Assembly: GCA_046331625.1 (NCBI GenBank)
Contig: JAXLQL010000008.1
Location: 325,289-389,288 of the forward strand
Length of the DNA: 64,000 bases
Source: JAXLQL01 sp046331625
GTDB taxonomy: Bacteria > Acidobacteriota > Terriglobia > Bryobacterales > Bryobacteraceae
Direction: 5' to 3'
Of this stretch, positions 14,603 to 23,962 are shown one piece after another. A model generated the notes under the pieces. It was not told where the DNA came from. It ran no database searches and saw only the letters and a list, made by a program, of their open reading frames with translations. The translations under genes and the position numbers were made by a program. Position 1 is the first letter of the stretch. Every line of letters begins with the position of its first letter.

Positions 14603-15928
14603 GTGATCGCCGACTGGAAGGAAAAAATACGGCCATATTATTTGCGCTGGCTGTATTTTCCCCTCAAACCACAAGCGCGGCCGCTCCATTACGCCGATAC
14701 TTGGAACGTTCCGCTGCACCCGCTAGACGAAGCCGGGGTGCGGTCCAACGTCGCGGTTGACTCGCGTCCGCCGGCGTTCCTGTTCCTGCCGATGAGCGAT
14801 TGGCACGCGCGGATGTTGCGCAGCCAGCACCTCGCTCTCGGCATGGCGGCGCTCGGACATCCGGCCTACTATCTCAATCCGCACGTGGGCCGGGAGTATC
14901 GCAAGGTTCGCGGGGCGGATCCCGAGCCGCGGCTAGGCGCGCTTTCGGCCAACGTATCGGAGCTCCATGTTCGCCTGCCGCGCGAGCCGGTTTATCACCA
15001 CAGGCGGCTGCGTGCATCGGAAGACCGGATCCTTTGTTCCGCTCTCGAGCCGTTGGCCCGCGTGTTCGGCGAACGGGTGGTGCAAGTGGTGAGCCTGCCC
15101 ACGTGGACCGGCGCCGCTTTCGAAATGCGACGCCGCCACGGCTGGCCGGTGGTTTACGATTGCCAGGATTACCTGCCTGGGTTTGGCGCCATGTCTGGCG
15201 ATATTCTCGAAGCCGAACAGGAATTGTTCCGCGCCGCCGACTGGGTTATTTTCGTTTCGTCGCTGCTCGAAGAAGGGACGGCGCGGTCTTGGCCGCAGGT
15301 GCGCGGGCGTTCGACCGTTCTGCGCAACGCCGCCGATACCGCGCACTTCGCGCGCGCCGCAGTGAGCGCGCCGGGCCGCACTGGACCGCCCGTGCTCGGC
15401 TATTTCGGCGCCATCGAAGACTGGCTCGATTGGGAGTTGCTCAAACAGGTGGCGCAGGGCATCCCCTCGGCGCGGATCGTGATGGCCGGGCGGGTGGAGA
15501 GCGCGGCTGCGGCAAGGCTTGCCCGCTATCCGAACGTGGAGCTCGCCGGTGAGATCCCGTACGAACGCTTGCCCGAGTGGATGAAGTGCTTCGATGTGGC
15601 GCTCATTCCGTTTCGCCGGAATCCCTTGACTCGGGCGGCGAGCCCGATCAAGCTCTACGAGTATCTCGCCGCTGGCCTCCCGGTTGTGGCCACGGAGCTC
15701 CCGGAGCTCGAACCGTGGAGCGACCTCATTTACGTGGCCCGCAGCGAACACCATTTTGTGGAGCAGGCGTGCCGGGCGATGGCGGAGTCCGATCCGGCGT
15801 TGCGGAGCCGCCGCATGCGCGCGGTTTCCGGGCACACGTGGGCCGACCGCTCGGAGCAGCTTTGCTCGCTGTTGACAGGGCTTCGTCCCGCGAGTCCCAG
15901 GGCCGTGGCCGCCGGCACCGCCCGCTGA
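14603..15928 (+). CDS. GT-B glycosyltransferase (family 4-like)
   Basis: The product is 441 residues, cytoplasmic, with two Rossmann-like halves. The C-terminal nucleotide-sugar binding half has VLGYFGAIEDWLDWELL, IVMAGRV, PNVELAGEIPYERLPEWM, ALIPFRRNPLTRAASPIKLYEYL (pieces) and AAGLPVVATELPELE, the ExxxxxxE motif of GT4 retaining enzymes. The N-terminal half has FLPMSDWHARMLRSQHLA and VVYDCQDYLPGFG, seen in polysaccharide glycosyltransferases. The acceptor is unknown. No other polysaccharide gene is adjacent. GTG 14603 is the first start in frame. Confidence 0.8.
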   Translation: MIADWKEKIRPYYLRWLYFPLKPQARPLHYADTWNVPLHPLDEAGVRSNVAVDSRPPAFLFLPMSDWHARMLRSQHLALGMAALGHPAYYLNPHVGREYRKVRGADPEPRLGALSANVSELHVRLPREPVYHHRRLRASEDRILCSALEPLARVFGERVVQVVSLPTWTGAAFEMRRRHGWPVVYDCQDYLPGFGAMSGDILEAEQELFRAADWVIFVSSLLEEGTARSWPQVRGRSTVLRNAADTAHFARAAVSAPGRTGPPVLGYFGAIEDWLDWELLKQVAQGIPSARIVMAGRVESAAAARLARYPNVELAGEIPYERLPEWMKCFDVALIPFRRNPLTRAASPIKLYEYLAAGLPVVATELPELEPWSDLIYVARSEHHFVEQACRAMAESDPALRSRRMRAVSGHTWADRSEQLCSLLTGLRPASPRAVAAGTAR

Positions 15929-15949
15929 ACTTCACCCGAAAGGCCCAGC

Positions 15950-18937
15950 ATGAGTCGTGGCAAACGGTTCGCAGGCATGGGCGTCATCCTGGCGGGATTG
16001 CTCGCTCGGGCTTCCGCGCAGTCTCCGAATACGGGCAGCATCCTGGTGGAAGTCATCGACCAGACCGGGGGCTCGGTTCGAGATGCGAACGTCACTGTGA
16101 TCAACACGGCGACGGGAGCGGCGCGGAAGGGCGCTTCGGGTCCAGACGGCCGTGTACTGATCGCGGCTTTGCCGCTCACCGGAGCCTACGCAGTCACAGT
16201 GTCGAAGAGTGGCTTCGCAACCGAACAGGTGCTCGACGTCGTGCTGCGAGCTGGCGAGACAGCAACCGTCGCGATCACGCCGCGCGTGAGCGGCGAAAAG
16301 GCTGAAGTGACGGTGTACGGAACGGCGCGCGGAGTCAGCTCGGGCCCGGAGATCGGGCGCAGCGTGCATCCGGACCAACTCGATGAGACTCCGGTGTTGG
16401 GCCGCAAGCTGTCGAGCATCGCGCTGCTCGACGCCGCATTTCGCCAAGCCAAGGGCACGGGCGACTTGTTCGTGAACCAGACCTATGTAGCGACGGGAGC
16501 CGGTTCGCGCCGCACGGTGACGACCACGCTCGATGGCGCCAACAACGACGAGGCTTGGGGCAGACAGATTGCGATGGCGACGCTGCCGATGAGCGCGGTA
16601 CAGGAGATGACGATTCTGACCAGCGCGTTCTCGCCGGAGTTCGGCTGGACCTCGGGTCCGGCGCTGAACATCGTGACCAAGTCCGGAACGAACGATTTCC
16701 ACGGCACGGGGCTTTATCTGGGCCGCCCTGGCGGCTTGCAGGCGAGCACGTTTTCAGCCAAGAACTTTTGCCCGGCTTCGATCACCACTTGCTCGACGCC
16801 CTCGAGCTTGGCTTCGATCAGTCCGGTGGACATACCGGACTCGCTGAATCAGTTCTCGGGCGCATTCGGCGGGCGAATCATCCGCGACAAGACGTTCTTC
16901 TTCGCGGCCGGCGACTACACGCGCCAGAATCGAACCACGTTTCTCTCGAACACGCTCCCGGCGTTCGTGCTGCCAGCCAACGGCGATCTTTCCTACACCG
17001 GGAATTACCGGCAGTCCCTGTTCCACGGCCGGCTCGACCACCGGCTCACGCCAAATCAGAGCCTGATGCTGCGCGTCAATGCCGACCGCTTCTTCGACAA
17101 CAATCCACAAGACGCCGTGGGTGGCACGAACGCGCCCAGCGTGGCTCGTAAGTACGCCAGGCGGTCCTGGACGCTACAGGCCAACCACTCGGCGGTTCTG
17201 ACGCCGATACTCTACAACGAAGCGCGATTCGCATGGCTCGACGGAGATCCGGTGACGGAGTGGTCCGCGCCACGCCTTTCGACAACCTATACGCGTGCGG
17301 GCGCCGTACCTTTCACGATCGGGCAATCGCGTGTATCGAACCTCTACGGCCGCCAAGCTCAGTTCTCTGACACGCTCTCGTGGACTCGCGGCCGCCACTA
17401 CCTTCGGTTGGGTACGAGCATCGTTCGGCATACATCGGGCGGGTTCGGGAACGAGCCGGGCACGGCGGTGTTGGGGACGTTTACCTTCAGGACCACCACT
17501 ACGGCGCCGTTCGATCAACTGACGCTCGCCGATGTCCAACAGTATTCGCAGCCGATCAACTTCGGCATCAGCACCTACGAACTGACGCAATGGCTATACG
17601 CGTTTTTCGCGCAAGACCGCATTCGCGCCGCGCGGAACTTCACCATCGATCTCGGGCTTCGTTACGATCGCCAGACGTTGACCGATGCGAGGCGAGACTT
17701 CGCGCCTCGCCTCGGCTTCGCGTGGCATCCCGGTAGCGGCGGCAAGACCGCGATTCGCGGCGGGTACGGCATGTACTTCACGCAGATCCAGTCGAACCTC
17801 GTCGCCAACTATCTCACCGGCGGGCTCGATGGCCTCACCACCTACACGGCGACGCCCGGTCAGCTTGGATTTCCCGCGTGCCTGACGGGCGGGTGCCTTC
17901 CGCTCGCGTTCGATCCGAAGACGCTTGCGCCGTCGCAACTGCCTTCGCGCGACATCACCATCCAGGCGGGGCGGCACGCCTTCTACGAAGCGCAGTTTGC
18001 GCGGTACGGGTTGAACTTCGGGCTGCTGCCGGGATATCCGGCGAGGCTTGCGAATCCGCGCAGCCACGTCGTCTCGATCGGCGCCGAGCGGGAGTTCGCG
18101 AAGGGCCTGGTAGCTGGCGCGGACTACGTGCACCAGCACTGGACCGATCTGGCTCGCACGGTCGATTTGAACGCTCCGAGTCCGTTCCAGCGGACCGCGC
18201 CAGGGCAGGTGCGTCCGGTTGCGGCAGCGAACGCTACGCGCCCGATACTGCCCGTGGCCGGTGGCGTGCGGCAGGTGAACGTCCTGATGAATCTCGGTGT
18301 GGCGGACTACGATGGCTTGCAGACTCGCCTCACCTATCGCGGGCTGCGGCGGCTGTACCTCAACGCGAGCTATGCCTTGTCGAAGGCGACGAACACCACC
18401 GAACCCGACGGCAACGGGATCGCGCCGAACGACGCGAACATCGCGAGCCTCGGCGAGACCGAACGCGGGCGGAGTGTCCTCGATCAGCGGCATCGAGCCG
18501 TGGTGCTGGCGAGCTACGCGCTGCCGTTCGGCTTCGCGATCGGTACGCTGAGCCAGTTCGCGTCGGCGCGGCCTTTCAATGCGACCACCGGGGTCGACAA
18601 CAATGGCGACGGACTGAACAACGACCGGCCGGTGATCAACGGCGCGGTGGCGAGGAAATCGGCGTTTCGTGGGACGCCGGCGGCAGAGGCGGGTGTGTTT
18701 CTCGAGAACCGGATCAAAACAGGCGAGCGAACTTCTGTTTTATTGCGCCTCGAGGGATTCAACTTGTTCAACCACGCGAATCTCCTCGGGCGCGGGCAGA
18801 CGATCTACGGGGACACGGGCACACCGAGTCCGGCTTTCGGGCAAGTGGCGCCGGTGAGCGGGTCCACGGCGCTGCCGGCGTTCGCGAATGTGGATCCGCC
18901 ACGGATGTTCCAGGTGCAGATTCGGTTCGATTTCTAG
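15950..18937 (+). CDS. Oar-like TonB-dependent outer-membrane protein
   Basis: The product is 995 residues. After a signal peptide (ending SAQ) comes a carboxypeptidase-regulatory / Cna-B-like domain (about 25-110: GSILVEVIDQTGGSVRDANV), then a plug-like region (LDGANNDEAWGRQIAMATLPM, VTKSGTNDFHG) and a 22-strand-type beta barrel ending with MFQVQIRFDF, whose terminal Phe is the BAM recognition signal. This architecture is the large Oar/OmpA-like family greatly expanded in Acidobacteriota. It probably moves or binds oligosaccharides or peptides through the outer membrane with TonB; the substrate is unknown. It is close to the chitinase and glycosyltransferase, which may hint at saccharides. 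Confidence 0.85.
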   Translation: MSRGKRFAGMGVILAGLLARASAQSPNTGSILVEVIDQTGGSVRDANVTVINTATGAARKGASGPDGRVLIAALPLTGAYAVTVSKSGFATEQVLDVVLRAGETATVAITPRVSGEKAEVTVYGTARGVSSGPEIGRSVHPDQLDETPVLGRKLSSIALLDAAFRQAKGTGDLFVNQTYVATGAGSRRTVTTTLDGANNDEAWGRQIAMATLPMSAVQEMTILTSAFSPEFGWTSGPALNIVTKSGTNDFHGTGLYLGRPGGLQASTFSAKNFCPASITTCSTPSSLASISPVDIPDSLNQFSGAFGGRIIRDKTFFFAAGDYTRQNRTTFLSNTLPAFVLPANGDLSYTGNYRQSLFHGRLDHRLTPNQSLMLRVNADRFFDNNPQDAVGGTNAPSVARKYARRSWTLQANHSAVLTPILYNEARFAWLDGDPVTEWSAPRLSTTYTRAGAVPFTIGQSRVSNLYGRQAQFSDTLSWTRGRHYLRLGTSIVRHTSGGFGNEPGTAVLGTFTFRTTTTAPFDQLTLADVQQYSQPINFGISTYELTQWLYAFFAQDRIRAARNFTIDLGLRYDRQTLTDARRDFAPRLGFAWHPGSGGKTAIRGGYGMYFTQIQSNLVANYLTGGLDGLTTYTATPGQLGFPACLTGGCLPLAFDPKTLAPSQLPSRDITIQAGRHAFYEAQFARYGLNFGLLPGYPARLANPRSHVVSIGAEREFAKGLVAGADYVHQHWTDLARTVDLNAPSPFQRTAPGQVRPVAAANATRPILPVAGGVRQVNVLMNLGVADYDGLQTRLTYRGLRRLYLNASYALSKATNTTEPDGNGIAPNDANIASLGETERGRSVLDQRHRAVVLASYALPFGFAIGTLSQFASARPFNATTGVDNNGDGLNNDRPVINGAVARKSAFRGTPAAEAGVFLENRIKTGERTSVLLRLEGFNLFNHANLLGRGQTIYGDTGTPSPAFGQVAPVSGSTALPAFANVDPPRMFQVQIRFDF

Positions 18938-18965
18938 CCGGGCCTGCCCGGTGTTCCGCACTCAC

Positions 18966-20732
18966 CTACGCGGATCGGATCAGTTCCGAAGGCCCCACCG
19001 GCGACGAGATTTCCACCACGAACTCCGAGCCGCCCGGTCCCGTCTTGTCCACCCGCACCGACCCGCCGTGGTCCTCCACGATCTTCTGCACTACCGTCAA
19101 CCCGAGACCGATCCCCTTCTCCTTGCCGTGACTCACGAAGGGCTGGAACAGATTGGGCCGGATTTCTTCGGGGATGCCGGGGCCATTGTCGGTCACGCGG
19201 ATCTCGAGACCCTTCCGGTTCGAGCGGCTGATCACGTGGACCACGCCAGTGTTCGGCGCCACCGCCTGGCACGCATTGAATAGGAGATTCTCCACTACGC
19301 GCTCCATCTTCGCCGGATCGAACACCCCCGCGCAGTTGCCTTCGGGCACGTAGTGGATTTGGATCGAGCGATACTCGGGCAGCACGCGGATGTTCTGAAT
19401 CGCGCGCTCCACCACGTCTTCGAGTTGGCATTCGGCGAGCATCAACCGCTCGCCCTGCTTCGAGAAGCCGAGGAGCGAGTTCAACTCATCCGTCATGCGG
19501 TTCACGGCGATGCGGATCTCGCGGAAGAAGTCGCGGCGCTGCGCTTCGGTGATACGGTCCTCGGATAGAAATTCGGCATAGGCGAGGATCGCCGTAAGCG
19601 GATGACGCAGGTCGTGCGAAATCGTCGTGGCCATGCGGCCGATGGTCGCCAGACGCTCGGCGGCGAGCAGTTGTTTCTGCTGTTCCTTGAGGCGGCGGCG
19701 CATGCGATCGAACGCCGCGGTGAGCGTGGAGACTTCGCCGCGCCCTTCCGTCGTCCCTCGCCCTTCCATCGTCAATGGATAATCGAAGTCGCCCGCCTCG
19801 AGCGCGCGTACGCCCTGCACCAGTCTGTCGAGCGGACGCGTCACGCTCGACGCCACCAGGAACGCGAGAAATGCGCCGGCCAACACGCCAGCCAAACCCG
19901 CGGCGACGATCCAGCGATTGAGACTTGTGAGGAAGCGCGTGGCCCTGTCATACGACTCGAGCACGATCAGGGCAACGGGCGGATCACCGCTGGCCAACCG
20001 AACACGTGTGGCGCGAAAGCGCTCGCCCGCGAGGTTCAGATCCACTGGCGTTCCGTCGCCCGGCAACTCCGGCGACCGCGTCTTCAGGTCGAGTTGGTAT
20101 CCCGGCTCGACGGTGGTCACCACTAGAGACTCGGCGGCGACGAAGGCGACCTCGCTGGCCGCGATGCCGGCGATGCTATCGGCGAGAGCTTGATCGGCTT
20201 CGAAGCCGAGCGCGAGCACGCCGATTTGCGCGCTCGTATCGCCCGAACCGAAGCGAACCGGCTGCAGGAAGATCTGGAACAAGTGGCCGCCCGTGTACCA
20301 CCAGTCGCGCGATTCGCGCCGCTGGATGAGCCGGCGCAACGGAGCTTCCACTTGTTCCACTGGCAATCCCGGAGTAGAGGAATGCAGCGCGGAGATGTGC
20401 CCCTCGCTATCGGCCAAGACGAATAGCTGGCTCCCGGCCAGCGCCCAAAACGGCTTCGACGCATCTTGAATCGTGGCCGGGTCAGCAGCGGTCATTACGG
20501 CCATCACAGGCGGGAGCGCGGCCAGCAGTGCAGCCGAACTTTCGAGCGTGGCTTCCCGCTGTTTCTGCAAGTTCCGGAACGCGAGCAGTGACCTGTTCAA
20601 CCCTTCGGCCACCTGCTCTTCGGCGTGCGCCTGCACGCGCTGGCGCACGATGAACAACACGGCCGACGTCAACAGGGCGGAGATCGCCCCGATGGCCATG
20701 AACAACCGAACTCGAAGGGTTACGGGAATCAT
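18966..20732 (-). CDS. Membrane sensor histidine kinase
   Basis: The product is 588 residues. An N-terminal membrane segment (FMAIGAISALLTSAVLFIV), a periplasmic double-Cache-like sensor (about 35-285), a second membrane segment (IVAAGLAGVLAGAFLAFLVA), a HAMP domain (SSVTRPLDRLVQGVRALEAG), a coiled coil, a HisKA dimerisation helix with the phospho-acceptor in TISHDLRHPLTAIL, and an HATPase domain with N box LLFNACQA, DNGPGIP and GIGLGLTVV. The cognate regulator gene overlaps by 4 bp upstream, so the two are one operon. The signal is unknown. The adjacent divergent porin gene with OmpR/PhoB-like boxes suggests an envelope or nutrient signal. Confidence 0.93.
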   Translation of the reverse strand: MIPVTLRVRLFMAIGAISALLTSAVLFIVRQRVQAHAEEQVAEGLNRSLLAFRNLQKQREATLESSAALLAALPPVMAVMTAADPATIQDASKPFWALAGSQLFVLADSEGHISALHSSTPGLPVEQVEAPLRRLIQRRESRDWWYTGGHLFQIFLQPVRFGSGDTSAQIGVLALGFEADQALADSIAGIAASEVAFVAAESLVVTTVEPGYQLDLKTRSPELPGDGTPVDLNLAGERFRATRVRLASGDPPVALIVLESYDRATRFLTSLNRWIVAAGLAGVLAGAFLAFLVASSVTRPLDRLVQGVRALEAGDFDYPLTMEGRGTTEGRGEVSTLTAAFDRMRRRLKEQQKQLLAAERLATIGRMATTISHDLRHPLTAILAYAEFLSEDRITEAQRRDFFREIRIAVNRMTDELNSLLGFSKQGERLMLAECQLEDVVERAIQNIRVLPEYRSIQIHYVPEGNCAGVFDPAKMERVVENLLFNACQAVAPNTGVVHVISRSNRKGLEIRVTDNGPGIPEEIRPNLFQPFVSHGKEKGIGLGLTVVQKIVEDHGGSVRVDKTGPGGSEFVVEISSPVGPSELIRSA

Positions 20733-21409
20733 GGGACGAATTTGTAACCCGCGTTGTAAATAGTGATGAAATGGACCGGATTGGCTGGGTCCTTTTCTAG
20801 TTTCTGGCGGAGCGTGAGTATGTGGGAATCGACGGTCCGCGTGGAGGGATAGGAGTTATAGCCCCAGACTTCGCTCAGCATCTGGTCGCGCGAGATGACG
20901 CGCTCCGGATTCTGAGTGAAGTACTTCAGCATCTTGAACTCCTGCGGCGCCAGCACTACCGGCGCTCCAGCGCGCGTGACCTCCATCTTGCCGAAATCCA
21001 CCGTGATGTCGCCGAAGCTCGCGGTAGTGAGCGGAGGCGCACCGCGGCGGGTGCGGCGCAGGATCGCTCGCACGCGCGCCACCAGTTCCTTGGGGCTGAA
21101 CGGCTTGATGACGTAGTCATCGGCGCCGAGCTCGAGCAACAGCACCCGGTCGATTTCGTCGGCCGAACCGGTGAGGATCAGAATGGGTACGTGCGCCGAC
21201 TCGCGCCGGATCTGCTTGCACACGTCCTGGCCGTTCATCTTGGGCATCCGCAGGTCCAGCACCACGAAATCGGGCTGAGCCTTGCGGAAGGCCTCGAGGC
21301 CCTCTTCGCCGTTTTCCGCAAGTTCGAACTCAAACCCTTCCGTTTCAAAGATTTGCTGGAGGGCCTTGCGGGTGGCGCGATCATCCTCGATGATGAGAAT
21401 CTTTTCCAA
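20729..21409 (-). CDS. OmpR/PhoB-family response regulator
   Basis: The product is 226 residues. The receiver domain has IIEDDRATR, the phospho-acceptor Asp in FVVLDLRMPKMNG, the Thr in ILILTGSADE and the Lys in VIKPFSPKEL. The C-terminal winged helix has FKMLKYFTQNP, VISRDQML, VWGYNSYPSTRTVDSHILTL and the wing YNAGYKFVP. It is very similar in layout to the regulator at 61532. OmpR-class proteins bind direct repeats with about 11-bp spacing; such repeats lie in the divergent promoter region at 21479-21495 and before the gene at 23963. Self-control and control of the porin are inferred. Confidence 0.93.
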   Translation of the reverse strand: MEKILIIEDDRATRKALQQIFETEGFEFELAENGEEGLEAFRKAQPDFVVLDLRMPKMNGQDVCKQIRRESAHVPILILTGSADEIDRVLLLELGADDYVIKPFSPKELVARVRAILRRTRRGAPPLTTASFGDITVDFGKMEVTRAGAPVVLAPQEFKMLKYFTQNPERVISRDQMLSEVWGYNSYPSTRTVDSHILTLRQKLEKDPANPVHFITIYNAGYKFVP

Positions 21410-21478
21410 GCTCGACGGTCCTCTTCACCAACGGTTATACTACAGACACTCGGCGGTTCGGAGCGCCTTGTTCACACT

Positions 21479-21495
21479 TTGACAGGTTTTTGACA
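21479..21495. promoter_or_regulatory. 11-bp-period TTGACA direct repeats
   Basis: TTGACA-GGTTT-TTGACA has exactly 11 bp from repeat to repeat. Read on the other strand it is TTGTCAAAAACCTGTCAA, close to the Pho-box pattern CTGTCA-N5-CTGTCA. It lies between the divergent response-regulator operon and porin gene, so a bound OmpR-class regulator could act on both. The second TTGACA could also serve as a -35 element. Confidence 0.5.
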
Positions 21496-21522
21496 ATTCG
21501 GGTCGCTTCAGGAAGGTCGCTC

Positions 21523-22998
21523 ATGGGGAGTCGCACGCTTGCTGCTGCGGTTGTTGGGCTTGTCTTTGCCCAGTCCGCCAGTGCTCAAGCCGCTCCGGAC
21601 GCTGTCGCTGCGCAGCTCCAGGATCTGGCGAAACAGATGGCGCAACTTCGGGAGGAGTTGGCGGAGTCGCGGCGTGAGTCGGCGGATCTGCGCCAGCAAT
21701 TGACCGAGATCCGGCGGCAGGTCCTCCTCACCAAGGAATTGCAGCCCCAGCCGGTTTCCAGAGTTGCCAGTCCGCCTCCTCAGGTGGCGCAACTAGCCGA
21801 AGACCAGGAACTGCTCGCCGCCAAAGTAGAGGACCAGTATCAGACCAAGGTCGAGAGCGGCTCGAAATACCGCGTGAAACTCTCCGGGATGGCGCTCATG
21901 ACCATCCATAACACCCATGGCGCAGCCGCCGGACTCGATGCTCCCGAAGTAGCCGAAACGCGCGGCCCAGGGGAAAGCCGTGGAGCATTCGGCGCATCGC
22001 TTCGACAGTCAATCATCGGGATCGACGTGGAAGGTCCCACGCTTGCCGGCGCCAAGACGCACGGCGAGGCGCGAGCCGATTTCTTCGGTGGACTGCCGGG
22101 CACCTCGGAAGGCACCACCTCCGGATTGGTCCGTCTACGCACGGCCAAGCTCGTGCTTGACTGGAAAAGTCGCACGCTCGAGGCCGGCCAAGACTCGCCC
22201 TTCATTTCGCCGCTGTCGCCAATTTCGCTCGTAACCACCGCATATCCAGGCTTGTGGGCGGCGGGCAACCTCTGGGCGTGGACCCCACAGGTCCACATGA
22301 CGCACCGGTTCGAGGTGTCGAGCGGGACGAAGGTGCTGTTGCAGTACGGAATCCTCGACCCGCTCACAGGAGAGATTCCACCCGAAGAGTACGAACGGGC
22401 GCCCACCGCCGGCGAGCGAAGCCGAAAACCAGCGGTGGCGTTTCGATTGGCTGGCCAGCGAGACCTAGGCTCGCGCCAAGCAACGGCCGGCGTGGGCATG
22501 TACTACTCGCGCCAGAACTGGGGCTTCGAGCGGCGCGTGGACTCCTGGGCCGTGACTGCCGATTGGAACTTACCGGTCGGTCGCTACTTTTCGTTCTCTG
22601 GCGAGCTCTACCGGGGAAAGGCCCTGGGCGGCCTTGGAGGCGGGGCGGGCGCTACAGTGCTGATGAGCGGCCCTGTTTCGAGTGCGGCAACTCACGTGCT
22701 TCCCCTCGATAGCGGGGGGGGCTGGGCACAACTCCAGTTCAAACCGCACCCTCGATGGAGCGTAAATGGTGCGTTTGGCGGCGATTTTCCGTTCTACACC
22801 GCGGCCGCGAACGCTCTAACGTCTTTGGGGCTCGTCTCCGATCCGAAGAAGAACTCGAGCGGATTCACCAATGTCATCTATCAGCCACGGAACAACCTCC
22901 TCTTCTCCGTCGAATACAGGAAGTTGTGGACCTCGCCCTTTCTCGATCGGCAGAGGAAGGCGGGCCAGGTGGGACTGGGTGCGGCGATCCTGTTTTGA
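21523..22998 (+). CDS. Outer-membrane porin with N-terminal coiled coil
   Basis: The product is 491 residues from ATG 21523, chosen because AGGAAGG lies 7 bases upstream and the product starts with a signal peptide ending SASAQ. A heptad region follows (LQDLAKQMAQLREELAESR ... LRQQLTEIRRQV), then a beta barrel from about residue 120 rich in alternating aromatic and polar residues. It ends VGLGAAILF with the terminal Phe of outer-membrane barrels. It is a paralogue of the protein at 62709 (shared VKLSGMALM / VKLTGMLLA, FFGGLPGTSEG / FFEGTSE, and AGNLWAWTPQV / AGNLWRWQPQV). Similar proteins are annotated as porins of the DcaP/OprP kind. The substrate is unknown. Confidence 0.8.
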   Translation: MGSRTLAAAVVGLVFAQSASAQAAPDAVAAQLQDLAKQMAQLREELAESRRESADLRQQLTEIRRQVLLTKELQPQPVSRVASPPPQVAQLAEDQELLAAKVEDQYQTKVESGSKYRVKLSGMALMTIHNTHGAAAGLDAPEVAETRGPGESRGAFGASLRQSIIGIDVEGPTLAGAKTHGEARADFFGGLPGTSEGTTSGLVRLRTAKLVLDWKSRTLEAGQDSPFISPLSPISLVTTAYPGLWAAGNLWAWTPQVHMTHRFEVSSGTKVLLQYGILDPLTGEIPPEEYERAPTAGERSRKPAVAFRLAGQRDLGSRQATAGVGMYYSRQNWGFERRVDSWAVTADWNLPVGRYFSFSGELYRGKALGGLGGGAGATVLMSGPVSSAATHVLPLDSGGGWAQLQFKPHPRWSVNGAFGGDFPFYTAAANALTSLGLVSDPKKNSSGFTNVIYQPRNNLLFSVEYRKLWTSPFLDRQRKAGQVGLGAAILF

Positions 22999-23695
22999 GC
23001 GCCGCGCCGCGGCGGCGGCACTCGTCATGGTACTGGCTGCCCCTCGCCTCACGGCCGAGGGCATCGAGGTGAGCGGCACTGCTGTAATCGAGCGAAAGGC
23101 CAAGGCCGCCGCGAAGAAAGCCGATTCGTCCGGCGTGGTGGTCTCCCTCCATCCGCTATCGGGTGCCGTGCGGCCGGCCGCGGCGCGGATGCAGAAGATA
23201 CTCCAGAAAGAAAAGCGGTTCGAACCCCATGTTCTGGCCGTGTCTGTAGGCTCTTCGGTAGCCTTCCCGAACCTCGACCCGTTCTTCCATAACGTGTTTT
23301 CGATGTTCGACGGCAAGCGATTCGACTTGGGGCTATACGAAGCCGGCGCCACCAGGTCCACTGCGTTCACCAAGCCGGGCGTGTGCTACATCTTCTGCAA
23401 CATCCACGCGGAAATGAGCGCCGTGGTGGCGGTGTTCGACACGCCCTACTTCGCGGTGACCAAACCCAACGGTGCCTTCACGATTCCGGGCGTGGAGCCG
23501 GGCCGCTATCGCGTGGAGGTGTGGCATGAGCGTGGCAAGCCCGAAGGTTTCCCGCTGGAAGTGACGGTTGGCGCTCAGAACCTGGCGCTCGGCGAGATCC
23601 GGGTGCATGACACCGGGCAGCTCAACGTGCAGCACAAGAACAAGTACGGCAAAGACTACGACACCTCGGCCGGCGGTGTCCACTATCCGCACTGA
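22979..23695 (+). CDS. Secreted cupredoxin-like / methylamine-utilisation-type protein
   Basis: The product is about 238 residues from GTG 22979, a start that overlaps the porin by 20 bp and gives a signal peptide (AAAAALVMVLAAPRLTA). The middle has VGSSVAFPNLDPFFHNVFS and PGVCYIFCNIHAEMSAVVAVF, the Cys/His/Met pattern of a cupredoxin-like type 1 copper site (His in HNVF, Cys in CNIH, His and Met in HAEM). A short carboxypeptidase-regulatory-like segment follows (GAFTIPGVEPGRYRVEVWHE). Proteins of this kind are often annotated as methylamine utilisation proteins. Copper binding is predicted from residues only. It is likely co-transcribed with the porin. Confidence 0.75.
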   Translation: MRRSCFERRAAAAALVMVLAAPRLTAEGIEVSGTAVIERKAKAAAKKADSSGVVVSLHPLSGAVRPAAARMQKILQKEKRFEPHVLAVSVGSSVAFPNLDPFFHNVFSMFDGKRFDLGLYEAGATRSTAFTKPGVCYIFCNIHAEMSAVVAVFDTPYFAVTKPNGAFTIPGVEPGRYRVEVWHERGKPEGFPLEVTVGAQNLALGEIRVHDTGQLNVQHKNKYGKDYDTSAGGVHYPH

Positions 23696-23853
23696 CTCCG
23701 CGTTGCAGTTGTAACTTGTTTGCCCCCCCCCGCGCTTAAGATCAGTCCGGCGCGGGCTTACGATATTTCCCCGCGTACTTCAGTCCCCCTTCGCCAAGAT
23801 CCATCCGAAGGACTATCCGTGAAATACCTGTGCTAGTGCGGCGGTACCGGCTT

Positions 23854-23881
23854 TTGACAAGTTCTTGACATTCTCCTGACA
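23854..23881. promoter_or_regulatory. Three 11-bp-period TTGACA-like repeats
   Basis: TTGACA (23854), TTGACA (23865) and CTGACA (23876) are spaced by exactly 11 bp, about 85 bp before the ATG at 23963. The same repeat and spacing lie at 21479-21495. One helical turn per repeat is the binding mode of OmpR/PhoB-class regulators. The rest of the 23696-23962 gap holds a run of nine C at about 23724 and nothing else recognised. Confidence 0.55.
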
Positions 23882-23962
23882 ACTGGAGATCCAGATTGCC
23901 GCAAGATGGACTTCGTGAGCGGACATCACAGGTCGCACACAGGAGAAGGAGACGGAGGGTTC

